A stretch of DNA of 64,000 bases from Palsa-504 sp050011155 (GTDB lineage Bacteria > Actinomycetota > Actinomycetes > Streptosporangiales > Streptosporangiaceae). The notes under the pieces are model-generated. The model had not been told where the DNA came from, made no database searches, and was given only the letters and a program-made list of their open reading frames with translations. Shown in pieces: positions 8,440 through 17,448 of this stretch (within the stretch, counting starts at the first letter, position 1; each line of letters opens with the position of its first letter). Position numbers and translations under genes: made by a program. Where the stretch lies: assembly GCA_050011155.1 (NCBI GenBank), contig JBEKJP010000006.1:47459-111458 (forward strand), written 5' to 3'.

Positions 8440-8504
8440 GCATCCGTCCGGTCCGTAGGGCCAGTTCGCTCGCTCCCCTTACAGGGTAGTGTGCCCTCCT
8501 GCGC

Positions 8505-9104
8505 TCAGGCCCACAGCTCAGTTACGTCGAATCCCAGGTCGGCCAGCAGCCGCCGCAGCAGCGGCAGCGAGATGCCCAGCACGTTGCCGTGGTCGCCGTC
8601 GATCCCGTCCACGAACCAGCCGCCCCGGCCGTCCAGGGTGAACGCCCCGGCCACGGCGAGCGGCTCGCCCGAGGCCACGTAGGCGGCGATCTGCCGTTCC
8701 GACGGGGTGCCGAACCGCACCGTGGTCGCGGCCACCGCCGCGGCCTGCTGGCCGGTGGCCGTGTCGATCACGCAGTGCCCGGTGACCAGGGTGCCGCTCC
8801 GGCCGGACATCTCCCGCCAGCGCGCCGCCGCCTCGTCCGCCGAGGCGGGCTTGCCCAGCGGCCGTCCGCCCAGGTCGAGCAGCGAGTCGCAGCCGATCAC
8901 CAGCGCGCCCGCCCGCACCGCCGGCAGGCAGGCCGCGACCGCGGCCGCCTTGGCCCGGGCGAGCTGCCCGGCGAGTTCGGCCGGAGTAGCGGCGGAGAAC
9001 GCCGTCTCGTCCACGCCGCTCACCACGACCTCGGGTTCCAGCCCGGCCGCCCGCAGCACCGCGAGCCTGGCCGACGACCCCGACGCGAGCACGATAGCCG
9101 TCAT
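8505..9104 (-). CDS. maf: Maf family nucleoside triphosphate pyrophosphatase
   Basis: This 199-residue protein opens with the Maf signature ASGSSARLAVLRAAG and continues with the conserved VSGVDETAF, an IGCDSLLDL acidic motif, the GKPASADEAAARW helix and the C-terminal GIDGDHGNVLGISLPLL. Maf proteins hydrolyse dTTP, UTP or modified nucleotides to monophosphates and pyrophosphate and are linked to septum control and nucleotide-pool cleaning. Length is normal. In many actinomycetes maf lies near acetyl-CoA carboxylase genes; that context is absent here. It is a single gene, divergent from the aldo/keto reductase. Confidence 0.92.
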   Translation of the reverse strand: MTAIVLASGSSARLAVLRAAGLEPEVVVSGVDETAFSAATPAELAGQLARAKAAAVAACLPAVRAGALVIGCDSLLDLGGRPLGKPASADEAAARWREMSGRSGTLVTGHCVIDTATGQQAAAVAATTVRFGTPSERQIAAYVASGEPLAVAGAFTLDGRGGWFVDGIDGDHGNVLGISLPLLRRLLADLGFDVTELWA

Positions 9105-9191
9105 CCCTCGACCCTAACGGCCCCGCACGCCCTGGTTTCACAGCATGCGCACGGGTAACAGGGCGCGGTCGGCGGCCCCTAGGATCGGGGC

Positions 9192-10220
9192 ATGGAGACG
9201 ACGACGCTGGGACGGGGCGGGCCGGTGGTGTCCCGGGCCGGGCTCGGGCTGATGGGCATGTCGGGCATCTACGGCGAGGCGGACGACCAGGAGAGCCTGG
9301 CCACGATCCGGGCCGCCGTCGACGCCGGGATCACGCTGCTCGACACCGGCGACTTCTACGGCATGGGCCACAACGAGCTCCTGCTGCGCGACGCGCTACG
9401 CCGCGGCATCCCCCGGGACAGCGTGTTCATCCAGGTGAAGTTCGGCGGGCAGCGGGACCCCGCCGGCGCGTTCATCGGGCACGACACCAGCCCGACCGCG
9501 GTGAAGAACTCGCTGGCCTACACGCTGACCCGGCTCGGCACCGACTACGTCGACCTGTACCAGCCCGCCCGGCTCGACCCGGCGGTGCCCATCGAGGAGA
9601 CGGTCGGGGCCATCGCCGAGATGGTCAAGGCCGGGTACGTCCGCCACATCGGGCTGTCCGAGATGGGCGCGGACACCATCCGCCGCGCCCACGCCGTGCA
9701 CCCGATCGCCGCGCTGCAGATCGAGTACTCGCTGATGAGCCGGGGCATCGAGGCGCAGATCCTGCCGGCCGTGCGCGAGCTCGGCATCGCCGTGACCGCC
9801 TACGGCATCTTGTCCCGCGGCCTGCTGAGCAGCGGCACGGCCCGGCTGGCCCCGAATGACCCGCGGGCCAGGTTCCCCCGGTTCGCCGGCGAGAACCACG
9901 CGCGGAACCTGGAGTTGCTCGGCGCTCTCGAGACGATCGCGGAAAGGGTGGGGGGCGGGGATGCCGGCCGAGGAGGAGTCAGCGCGGCCCAGCTGGCCAT
10001 CGCGTGGGTGGCCGCGCGCGGCGACGACATCATCCCGCTGATCGGGACCAAGCGGCCGGACCGGCTGGCCGAGGCGCTCAAGGCCCTGGACCTGACGCTG
10101 AGCACGGACGACCTGGCCGCCATCGAAGCCGCCGTCCCGGCCGCCGCGGTCGCCGGGGACCGCTACGACGCGCCCCAGATGGCCACCCTCGACGCCGAGC
10201 GCGGAAGTCGCCACCCCTAG
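9192..10220 (+). CDS. Aldo/keto reductase family protein lacking the usual catalytic His
   Basis: A 342-residue NADPH-dependent (beta/alpha)8 oxidoreductase of the AKR YdhF/AKR13-like group. Asp and Tyr of the tetrad are in DTGDFYGMGHNE and Lys is in FIQVKFGG. The C-terminal cofactor segment (IIPLIGTKRPDRLAEAL) is intact. The position usually held by the catalytic His (DLYYQHRVDP in relatives) reads DLYQPARLDP here, so the His is replaced by Ala. Such replacement is seen in some subfamilies and may alter carbonyl reduction or pH dependence. The gene starts 87 bp from the divergent maf start. The substrate cannot be predicted. Confidence 0.88.
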   Translation: METTTLGRGGPVVSRAGLGLMGMSGIYGEADDQESLATIRAAVDAGITLLDTGDFYGMGHNELLLRDALRRGIPRDSVFIQVKFGGQRDPAGAFIGHDTSPTAVKNSLAYTLTRLGTDYVDLYQPARLDPAVPIEETVGAIAEMVKAGYVRHIGLSEMGADTIRRAHAVHPIAALQIEYSLMSRGIEAQILPAVRELGIAVTAYGILSRGLLSSGTARLAPNDPRARFPRFAGENHARNLELLGALETIAERVGGGDAGRGGVSAAQLAIAWVAARGDDIIPLIGTKRPDRLAEALKALDLTLSTDDLAAIEAAVPAAAVAGDRYDAPQMATLDAERGSRHP

Positions 10221-10233
10221 AAGCCGCCCAGCC

Positions 10234-11097
10234 CTATCGCACGGACATTTCCCCGCGGACAGGCTCGGCCTGGGGCCCTTCGGAAGATTTACCAGAACGT
10301 ATCCCACGCGCTGTTCGCTGTCCCGTCAGTACCAGGATCACCAGCAGTGCGGCGGCGATTCCGTCCAGCCAGAAGTGATTGGCTGTCACCACGACGACGA
10401 GCAGCGTTACCATCGGATAGGCCGCGGCCAGCCAGCGCCACCGGCTCCGCGACACGGTGATGACCGCGATGGCGACGATCAGCGCCCACCCGACGTGCAC
10501 CGACGGCATGGCCGAGAACTCATCCGCGTCGAAACCGCCGTTCCAGGAGTACACCGACTGGCCGTACCGCACCGCCGTGTCGACCAGGTTTGCCATCGGC
10601 AGCAGCCGCGGCGGCGCCACCGGGATCAGCTGGATGAGCAGGCTGGCCCCGGTGAACAGGGCGATGGTGGTCCTGATCCGCGGGTAAGCCTCCCGGTGCC
10701 GGGCGTAGAGCCAGATCAGGCAGGCGCCCAGGACCGGGAAGTGCAGGACGTCGTAGTACAGGTTGCACGCCTGGAGCAGCAGCGGGTGGGCCAGGAAGGG
10801 GTGCTGTACCGCGGCCTCGCTGGGCAGGTGGAGGAACCGTTCGGCATCCCACAGCCAGCGAGCGCGGGGGATCGCCCCAGAGGTGCCCATCACGGTGAAC
10901 GAGCCGGCGAACTGCCACAGCGCGTACAACCCGAATAGCAGCGCGGCCTCCCAGACCACACCGCCCCACAGCGCCCAGGTCCGCGCGTGGCCGCCCGGGC
11001 GCGCAGCCAGGCGCCCCGCCCTGATCGTCACCGCGGCGAGGACCAGGACGCCGGCTGCCGCCAGGGCGTATTGCCACGACAGCATCAGATGCGGCAC
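10234..11097 (-). CDS. PAP2/AUR1-like integral membrane phosphatase or transferase
   Basis: A 287-residue protein with about six membrane helices (LAAAGVLVLAAVTIRA, WEAALLFGLYALWQF and others). It carries the two halves of the lipid-phosphatase active site: SAMPSVHVGWA (SxMPSxH) and HFWLDGIAA (HxxxD). An RW-rich loop (AIPRARWLWDAERFLHLP) before them is typical of the AUR1/inositolphosphotransferase-like PAP2 proteins common in actinobacteria. The likely role is dephosphorylation or head-group transfer on a lipid phosphate at the membrane. It is convergent with the aldo/keto reductase gene, with 13 bp between their stops. Confidence 0.82.
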   Translation of the reverse strand: MPHLMLSWQYALAAAGVLVLAAVTIRAGRLAARPGGHARTWALWGGVVWEAALLFGLYALWQFAGSFTVMGTSGAIPRARWLWDAERFLHLPSEAAVQHPFLAHPLLLQACNLYYDVLHFPVLGACLIWLYARHREAYPRIRTTIALFTGASLLIQLIPVAPPRLLPMANLVDTAVRYGQSVYSWNGGFDADEFSAMPSVHVGWALIVAIAVITVSRSRWRWLAAAYPMVTLLVVVVTANHFWLDGIAAALLVILVLTGQRTARGIRSGKSSEGPQAEPVRGEMSVR

Positions 11098-11178
11098 GAC
11101 CGAGCCCCCGAATCGTCAACCGATCATCCGGAAGAACGTCCCTCCGATGATCATACGTAACCGGCCCGGCTAGCAGAG

Positions 11179-11796
11179 CTACCTCATGTTGTTGCGGCTG
11201 AGGCCGGACGGGTCGGGCTCGGCCTGCGGCAGCGAGACGCTGCCGGTGACGTCCGCGGCCAGCCGCACCCGGTCCCCGTCGACCAGTCGGACCTCCGTGC
11301 CGGGCAGCACCCGGTCGTCGTTGACGTACGTGCCGTTGGTCGAGCCTTCGTCCCTGATGGTGGCGTGCCCCACGTCGTCCACCTGGACCGTGGCGTGCCG
11401 CCGGGACACGTTGTCGAAGCGCGCGAAGGCCGCGGCCACGAGCGACTCGGCCGGGTCCCGGCCGAGCATGACCGACGTCCCGGCCGGGATGTCGACGTTG
11501 CCGGTGGGGAAAGTGATGCGCATGACAACCGGTGAGATGCGACGGCGGCGGCCGGTCGGCAGCGGAGTTCCGCAGGTGGAGCAGACCACGTCGGCCGCGT
11601 CAGAGACGCCGGCGCCGCAGTTCGGGCAGAAGGACCCCGGTTCTGATCCGGGCGCGATGAACCGCTGCGAGATGGTCGGCGTCAGCACGTCGTCATCGAG
11701 TCCGGGGCTGTGCGGCAGGTTCGCGCCGCACCGGAAGCAGATCAGATCCTCCGGCTGGACCTTGACGCCGCAATCGGGGCAGCTCAGGCTGGCCAT
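11179..11796 (-). CDS. Double zinc-ribbon FHA domain protein
   Basis: 205 residues. Two CxxC zinc-ribbon modules come first (CPDCGVKVQ with CFRCGANLP; FCPNCGAGV with CSTCGTPLP). Then there is a forkhead-associated domain with the phosphothreonine-binding residues in LGRDP, NVSRRHATV and GSTNGTYVNDDRV. FHA domains read phospho-Thr on partners of Ser/Thr kinases such as PknB-type enzymes; no kinase gene is in the window. It is a monocistronic gene reading away from the conservon. The product is probably cytoplasmic, as no membrane segment is seen. Confidence 0.88.
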   Translation of the reverse strand: MASLSCPDCGVKVQPEDLICFRCGANLPHSPGLDDDVLTPTISQRFIAPGSEPGSFCPNCGAGVSDAADVVCSTCGTPLPTGRRRRISPVVMRITFPTGNVDIPAGTSVMLGRDPAESLVAAAFARFDNVSRRHATVQVDDVGHATIRDEGSTNGTYVNDDRVLPGTEVRLVDGDRVRLAADVTGSVSLPQAEPDPSGLSRNNMR

Positions 11797-12609
11797 GTTC
11801 TCGCTCTCAGGTTTGGGTAGTCAACCCCCGTTAGACTACCGCCGCGGGCGCGGATTCGCAGCGGGAGACGGCACTCAGCCATCCCGCCTGGCCGCTCCCG
11901 GCCCGCCGCACCCGCGAACCCGGGCTCGGCCGGGTGAGGGCGGGTACCCGGGGGCGTTATTTACGGTAATCTCCAATGCCGAATTAATCGGCCCAGCAAT
12001 TTTCATCATTGCGAGCTGATTAGCTGCGGCTGTACCCTGCCCTGAGCGCCGCCGCGAGGCTGCGTCCGAGGAGTCCCGCGGCGGCCGCCCGGCAGGCCGG
12101 AAGTGATCGTTTCGTCCCGTATGACCAGGCCGCCCGCTGGGTTGCCTTTGCTGGTCACCCGCCCGGAGCGGGCCAAGCACTGTACTATACGGGGAGTCAC
12201 TGCATGATTACCTGGCAGCGACAAGATCTACTCGGTCACGGCCGGTGATACGTGGGGGTAACCTGCTTCGGGAAGATCTCGCCGGTTTACTGGCGAATGC
12301 CCCGTGGCGGCCGCCCAGAAGATGATTATATGTCCTTACCCGTTTTGTAACGCGAGAGTGTGGCCTCGGCCGCCCTGTGACCATACGCAGCGGCCATCGT
12401 TGCGGTGTGGAAAAGAGGGGTGCGTATGTTGACCGGCTTCAGCCGTCTCAGCCTTGCATGCGTGCTGGTCAGGCAGGCCGATGCGAGGTGCGAACGCAGT
12501 GCGTAGACGATCGGTGACGAACCCCGGCGAATCGGCTGGAGGGCCCGGGGGCGTCAACGGGGGACAAGCCGACGGGGGAGGTCCGGGGCTTCTAGCGGGA
12601 GGAAGCGCC
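11797..12609. other. Gene-free stretch upstream of the conservon
   Basis: About 810 bp without a convincing coding frame. 11955-12020 is AT-rich for this genome and probably holds the FHA promoter on the minus strand. 12180-12200 contains TACTATAC, a possible -10 for the conservon, and 12320-12350 is again AT-rich. Frames starting at 12454 or 12484 run into the kinase gene but lack ribosome-binding sites, so I treat this as leader. I see no recognisable riboswitch or terminator. Confidence 0.4.
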
Positions 12610-15600
12610 ATGGGCGACGGCGCCCTCACCAGACGGGACGTGGCGGCCACGGGCCCGCAGCCCGCGCTGGCGCAGACCCCGGCGGGCGGTCCGCCCGCCG
12701 GGCATGCCGCCCATCCCGGAGGTCCCGCGGCCCAGGCCCCGGCGGGTGCACCGCCGCCGGCCAGCATGGTCCAGGCTACGCATCCGCACCCGAAGCGGCA
12801 GGGCTCCTCCCGGTCGCGGTTCGCCCTGGTCAACTGGCGCGTCCGGTGGCGGCTGGCGGCCATCATCGCGGTCCCGAGCCTGACCGCGGCGGTCCTCGGC
12901 GCGCTGACCATCAACGGCGACGTCAACAACTGGGAAGCGACCGGCCGCGTTCAGCACCTCGCGCAGCTCAACAACGACGTGATCCAGTTCAGCCAGGCGC
13001 TGGAGGACGAGCTCGACCAGTCCGCCGCGTTCGCGGCGACCCGCCCGGACAACGCCCAGTACGCCACCCCGCTGAAGCAGGATCAAGCCGCTACCGACGC
13101 CGCGGCCAGCAAGGTCGTCGCCGACTCCGCGTCCGTCAGTGTCGGCGCCGGGTACCAGCCGGGCACGGTGCAGGACCTCAACGCCGTCCAGGCCGCCATC
13201 AACGACCTGGCGAACGTGCGCAAGGGCGTCACCAGCTCGAACTCGAAATTCCCGGCGTCCCAGATCGTCCGGGTGTTCAGCGGGAACCTGATCGCCCCGG
13301 CGAACACTTTCAGCGGCGCCATCGGTACCGGTGCCAACGACCCCGGACTGCAGGACAACGTGACCACGCTGGGCGCGCTGCTGCGCAACGAGAACCAGGT
13401 CGCGGTGCAGCGAGCCATTCTGTACGCGGCGCTCGTGTCGCCCCAGGGCACACTGCGGGCCGAGGACCTCACCACCCTCCAGCAGGCGAACGAGCAGGCC
13501 ATCGCCGACCTGGCCGACTTCAACGCGTCCACCGACACGGCCGAGCAGCAGTTCTACAGCAACACGGTCAGCGGTGCCCAGGTGGACCTCGCGGCCTCCA
13601 ACGAGATCCTGGCCGAGGAGATGGCGAACAACAGGCCCACGACCGCGTTGCGGACGGTGCTGAGCCCCGTGGACTGGGACGCGGACATGAGGCTCGACAT
13701 CCTCGACACCCGGACGGTGGCGAACGACCTGGCCGCCCGCATCACCAGCCGGGCCAACTCGCTGCGGTCCGACGCCACGACTGACCTGCTGGTCACCGGC
13801 CTGGTGACACTGCTCCTGCTGGCCCTGGTCGTGATGGTGTCCACGATCGTGGCCCGCTCGCTGATCCGCCCGCTGCGCAAGCTCCGTACCGACGCGCTCG
13901 ACGTGGCCGGCCACCGGCTGCCTGAGATGGTGCGCAGGCTCAGCCAGAGCGAGGGCGCCGACGAAGGTGTCGAGATCGAGCCGATCGGGGTCACCTCCAC
14001 CGACGAGATCGGTGAAGTGGCGCGGGCCTTCGACCAGGTCCACCGCGAGGCGGTCCGGCTGGCGGCCGACGAAGCCATGCTCCGCGGCAACCTGAACGCC
14101 ATGTTCATCAACCTGTCCCGGCGCAGCCAGTCGCTGATCGAGCGGCAGCTGTCGCTGATCGACAACCTGGAGCAGAGCGAGCAGGATTCGGGTCGTCTGT
14201 CCAGCCTGTTCCGGCTGGACCACCTGGCCACCCGTATGCGCCGCAACTCCGAGAACCTGCTGGTCCTGGCCGGTCACGAAGTGACCAGGAGGTGGAGCCA
14301 GCCGGTGCCGCTTGTGGACGTGCTCCGCGCGGCCATCTCCGAGATCGAGCAGTACGAGCGGGTCGTGCTCAACGTCCAGCCCGGGATCGTGGTGGTCGGC
14401 CAGGCCGTCAACGACGCGGTCCACCTGGTCGCGGAGATCGTGGAGAACGCGACCACGTTCTCCCCCGAGGACACCCAGGTCTACGTGTCCGGTCAGCCGC
14501 TGAGCAGCGGCGGAGTGCTCCTCGACATCACCGACAACGGCGTCGGCATCTCGGACCAGGAGATGTCGCACGCGAACTGGCGCCTGGACAACCCGCCCGT
14601 GGTGGACGTCGCGGTGTCCCGCCGGATGGGCCTGTTCGTGGTCGGCCGCCTGGCGGCGCGGCACGGGGTCCGGGTCCGGCTGCGGCACGCCCAGGCCGGC
14701 GGCCTCACCGCGCTGATCTGGCTGCCGGACACGGTGGCGGCGCCCGAGGTCGCGCCGCCCCTCGGCCGGCTCCGGCGGTTCGAGGCGGACGACTTCGGTC
14801 CCGCCGCGTCGCTGTCCGCGCCCACCGCGACCGCTCCGCCGAGTGCGGCCTCCCAGGCCACGGCGGCCGCGCGGATTCCCAGGTTCTCGCCCACGGGTCC
14901 TGGCGCCCCGGCTGCCCCGCCCCCGCCGTCCTTCAGCCCCGCCGCGAACGCCAGCGCCCCGGCGCTGCCGACCCGGCCTGGCGTCGGCGATACCGCCAAC
15001 GGTGCCCCGGCGAACGGCGCCCCGGGCCAGGGCACGCCCGCCCCGGGCGGCTCTCCGGCCGGCAACAACTGGGAGCCCGCGGGCAACGGCTGGGACCTCG
15101 GCAGCGCGCGGGGTTCCGTGACCGACCAGGACGGGCCGGCCACCCAGGCGCTGCCCGTCCGCAACGGCAACGGCCACGGGACGTCCAGCAGCGAGACGGC
15201 CGAGCCGCGGACCCCGGCGGCCGGCGGCCCGAGCCGGATGCCCGCCTTCGGCGGCATGGGCGGCCAGGGACCCCAGGGACCCCAGAACCCGCAGTCTCCG
15301 CAGTTCCCGATCGGCAGCCAGAATGTCTATGGCAGCGACGGGCCGAGTGCGGCTGACGCCGCGAACGGCGTGGTCGCGGGCGGCCAGGGCGCCGGTGCTC
15401 AGGGACGCGGTGACGGCGGCGACGGCCCGGTCACGGTACCGCCGGTCGGTCCGGAGCCACGGCTGCCGATCTTCGACTCGCTGGAATCCGATTGGTTCCG
15501 GCGCAGCGGGACACCGCTCGCCACGCCCCAGCGCGGCGGCACGGGCCCCCAGGCGCAGCTGTCACCGCAGGCCACGCAAGGTTCCTGGACCTCGCCCGCG

Positions 15601-15855
15601 GACGAGGGCTGGCGCGCGGCTCAGGTGGTGGCGGCACCCGCCGCAGGAGAAACTACACAAGCAGGGCTGCCGAGGCGGGTTCCGAGGGCTAATCTCGTCC
15701 CTGGGTCTGTTGGCGGCAGTGGAGGTCCCAGTAGTAACGAAGCAGAACCCGAGGCACCCGCGCGGTCGGCGGACGCGGCCCGTTCCCGCATGGCCAGCTT
15801 CCAGCGAGGCGTACGCGACGGTCGCGCCGCCGCACCACAGAACGAGGAGCCGTAG
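12610..15855 (+). CDS. cvnA: Conservon sensor histidine kinase-like protein (CvnA)
   Basis: Start ATG 12610, with GGGAGG about 7 nt upstream (12597-12603). Of the 1081 residues, 1-78 are Ala/Pro-rich. A membrane helix at about 81-101 is followed by a large extracytoplasmic nitrate/nitrite-sensor-like helical domain (about 102-390). A second helix (LLVTGLVTLLLLALVVMV, about 395-418) leads to a HAMP segment. After a helical region comes a HATPase domain with N-box EIVENATTFSPEDT and G1 box DITDNGVGIS. No clear phosphoacceptor-His H-box is seen. From about 710 on, the tail is low-complexity Pro/Gly/Ala. First gene of the conservon; CvnA-type proteins signal to the small GTPase through the two middle proteins. 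Confidence 0.9.
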   Translation: MGDGALTRRDVAATGPQPALAQTPAGGPPAGHAAHPGGPAAQAPAGAPPPASMVQATHPHPKRQGSSRSRFALVNWRVRWRLAAIIAVPSLTAAVLGALTINGDVNNWEATGRVQHLAQLNNDVIQFSQALEDELDQSAAFAATRPDNAQYATPLKQDQAATDAAASKVVADSASVSVGAGYQPGTVQDLNAVQAAINDLANVRKGVTSSNSKFPASQIVRVFSGNLIAPANTFSGAIGTGANDPGLQDNVTTLGALLRNENQVAVQRAILYAALVSPQGTLRAEDLTTLQQANEQAIADLADFNASTDTAEQQFYSNTVSGAQVDLAASNEILAEEMANNRPTTALRTVLSPVDWDADMRLDILDTRTVANDLAARITSRANSLRSDATTDLLVTGLVTLLLLALVVMVSTIVARSLIRPLRKLRTDALDVAGHRLPEMVRRLSQSEGADEGVEIEPIGVTSTDEIGEVARAFDQVHREAVRLAADEAMLRGNLNAMFINLSRRSQSLIERQLSLIDNLEQSEQDSGRLSSLFRLDHLATRMRRNSENLLVLAGHEVTRRWSQPVPLVDVLRAAISEIEQYERVVLNVQPGIVVVGQAVNDAVHLVAEIVENATTFSPEDTQVYVSGQPLSSGGVLLDITDNGVGISDQEMSHANWRLDNPPVVDVAVSRRMGLFVVGRLAARHGVRVRLRHAQAGGLTALIWLPDTVAAPEVAPPLGRLRRFEADDFGPAASLSAPTATAPPSAASQATAAARIPRFSPTGPGAPAAPPPPSFSPAANASAPALPTRPGVGDTANGAPANGAPGQGTPAPGGSPAGNNWEPAGNGWDLGSARGSVTDQDGPATQALPVRNGNGHGTSSSETAEPRTPAAGGPSRMPAFGGMGGQGPQGPQNPQSPQFPIGSQNVYGSDGPSAADAANGVVAGGQGAGAQGRGDGGDGPVTVPPVGPEPRLPIFDSLESDWFRRSGTPLATPQRGGTGPQAQLSPQATQGSWTSPADEGWRAAQVVAAPAAGETTQAGLPRRVPRANLVPGSVGGSGGPSSNEAEPEAPARSADAARSRMASFQRGVRDGRAAAPQNEEP

Positions 15856-15939
15856 GTACCCGATGAGAGCTCAAGGGCGAGGCACACGTACAGCGAGACG
15901 AGGAGGAACCTGTATGAACGGGCGACGAGAGGAGTGCGC

Positions 15940-16374
15940 ATGAGCACGCCAGGACGCCCTGCGCAGGACCTTAACTGGCTGATAACCAACTTCGTAGAGC
16001 GCGTGCCGGATGTGGCTCACGCGGTGGTGGTGTCCTCGGACGGCCTGCCGCTGGCGTTCAGCGCCGGCTTCCCGCAGGAGCGAGCCGACCAGCTGGCGGC
16101 CGTGACGTCGGGACTGACCAGCCTCACGCAGGGCGCGTCGCGCGTGTTCGAAGGCGGCGCGGTTGTGCAGACTGTGGTGGAGATGCAGCGGGGTGTGCTG
16201 GTGATCATGGCGATCAGCAACGGCTCGAGCCTTGCTGTCCTCGCCGCGTCCACCTGTGATCTCGGGCTCGTAGCCTACGAGATGACCCTGCTGGTTGAAC
16301 GGGCTGGACGGGTCCTTACCCCTGCCACCCGCGGCGTCATGCAAGCAGCCATCCCGGGTGATGGACGACGATGA
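15940..16374 (+). CDS. cvnB: Roadblock/LC7 domain protein (CvnB)
   Basis: 144 residues, starting ATG at 15940. The whole protein is a roadblock/LC7 fold (LNWLITNFVERVPDVAHAVV, VSSDGLPLAFSAG, VLVIMAISNGSSLAVLA). Such domains in bacteria act as GTPase-activating or scaffold partners of MglA-like and Cvn GTPases. It is the second conservon gene, 84 bp after the kinase and 12 bp before the DUF742 gene. The order kinase, roadblock, DUF742, GTPase is the diagnostic arrangement in Streptomyces and relatives. Cytoplasmic, expected to sit at the membrane with CvnA. Confidence 0.92.
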   Translation: MSTPGRPAQDLNWLITNFVERVPDVAHAVVVSSDGLPLAFSAGFPQERADQLAAVTSGLTSLTQGASRVFEGGAVVQTVVEMQRGVLVIMAISNGSSLAVLAASTCDLGLVAYEMTLLVERAGRVLTPATRGVMQAAIPGDGRR

Positions 16375-16386
16375 CCGGAGGTTTCA

Positions 16387-16860
16387 GTGGCGGGCCAAGG
16401 ACGAGGTGACAACCAGTCCCCGTTCGTGGGCTTGCCCGGTTCCTGGCAAGGACGGGCCGGTCTATGGGATGAGGGACCGGGACCAGGACGTTCTGGTTTC
16501 GGCTTCGCGGCTGAGGAAGATGGTGCGACAAGGCTCGTCCGGCCGTATACCGTTACGGGAGGCCGGACGCAGCCGAGGTACCAGCTCGCCATTGAGGCAC
16601 TGGTCACGGCGACCGTGCTCGAGCCTCGCGACCTCTCGGTGCTGGCGCCTGAGTGTCAGGCGATCCTGCAGTTCTGCCGGGACTGGAGGTCGGTGGCCGA
16701 GGTATCTGCGGTGCTTCGGCTACCGCTTGGGGTAGCCAGGATTCTCATCGCCGACATGAGCGCGGACGGTCTCGTCCGCATTCATCAGCGCGATGATTCT
16801 GAGGGCCGTCCGGACCTCAACTTGCTCGAAAGGGTGCTTAGTGGACTCCGTAAGATCTAG
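16387..16860 (+). CDS. cvnC: DUF742 domain protein (CvnC)
   Basis: Starts with GTG at 16387. Of 157 residues, the first 45 or so are Gly-rich. A DUF742 winged-helix-like domain follows, with the typical entry LVRPYTVTGGRTQPRYQLAIEA (here LVRPYTVTGG at about 49) and end VRIHQRDD...LLERVLSGLRKI. DUF742 proteins are found almost only in conservons, where they link the kinase-like protein to the GTPase. The 3' end overlaps the GTPase gene by 20 bp, indicating translational coupling. Confidence 0.92.
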   Translation: MAGQGRGDNQSPFVGLPGSWQGRAGLWDEGPGPGRSGFGFAAEEDGATRLVRPYTVTGGRTQPRYQLAIEALVTATVLEPRDLSVLAPECQAILQFCRDWRSVAEVSAVLRLPLGVARILIADMSADGLVRIHQRDDSEGRPDLNLLERVLSGLRKI

Positions 16861-17443
16861 CGTCGCCCAGCCCCGGTCCGACGCGCCCGCCATGACGTCG
16901 GTCAAGATCGTGGTGGCCGGTGGATTTGGCGTAGGCAAGACAACATTCGTGGGCTCGGTTTCGGAGATCACCCCGCTGACGACCGAAGCCGTGATGACCG
17001 TGGCCAGCACGGACGTCGACGACTTGTCGCACGTGCCGGACAAGTCGACGACGACCGTCGCGATGGACTTCGGCCGCATCACTTTGGACAAGGACCTCGT
17101 TCTCTACATGTTCGGAACGCCGGGCCAGCACCGGTTCTGGTTCATGTGGGACGACCTGATCCAGGGTGCGATCGGCGCGGTCGTGCTGGTGGACACCCGC
17201 CGCCTGGCCGACTCGTTCCCCGCGGTGGACTACTTCGAGGCATCCGGGCTGCCGTTCGTGATCGGCATCAACGGGTTCCACGGGCAGTTCCCGCACCGTT
17301 CGCGGGACGTGAGCGAAGCCCTGGCCATCTCGCCGGACGTGCCGGTGATCCCGTGTGACGCGCGGAACCGCGAGTCGACCAAGGCGACCCTGGTCACCCT
17401 GGTCGAGCACGCCATGTCGATGCAGACCGCGGGCCGGTACTGA
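16841..17443 (+). CDS. cvnD: Conservon small GTP/ATP-binding protein (CvnD)
   Basis: GTG start at 16841 with AAAGGG upstream, inside the end of cvnC. 200 residues. The P-loop is GGFGVGKTTFVG. The Thr of switch I lies in the TTEAVMT region and switch II is GTPGQHRFWFMW. The usual NKxD base-recognition motif appears as INGFHGQ, a known feature of this clade, and PCDARN occupies the G5 position. It is thought to act as a nucleotide-switch output of CvnA signalling, and conservons modulate development and secondary metabolism in Streptomyces. The downstream thiamine-diphosphate enzyme gene begins 5 bp after its stop. Confidence 0.92.
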   Translation: MDSVRSSVAQPRSDAPAMTSVKIVVAGGFGVGKTTFVGSVSEITPLTTEAVMTVASTDVDDLSHVPDKSTTTVAMDFGRITLDKDLVLYMFGTPGQHRFWFMWDDLIQGAIGAVVLVDTRRLADSFPAVDYFEASGLPFVIGINGFHGQFPHRSRDVSEALAISPDVPVIPCDARNRESTKATLVTLVEHAMSMQTAGRY

Positions 17444-17448
17444 TTGAG

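Noticed and set aside
11875..12224. Short minus-strand frames between the FHA gene and the conservon
   Set aside because: Low-complexity composition, no ribosome-binding site and no resemblance to a family.
12180..12453. Possible riboswitch or structured leader upstream of cvnA
   Set aside because: I looked for c-di-AMP, c-di-GMP and other consensus cores and found none I could align.
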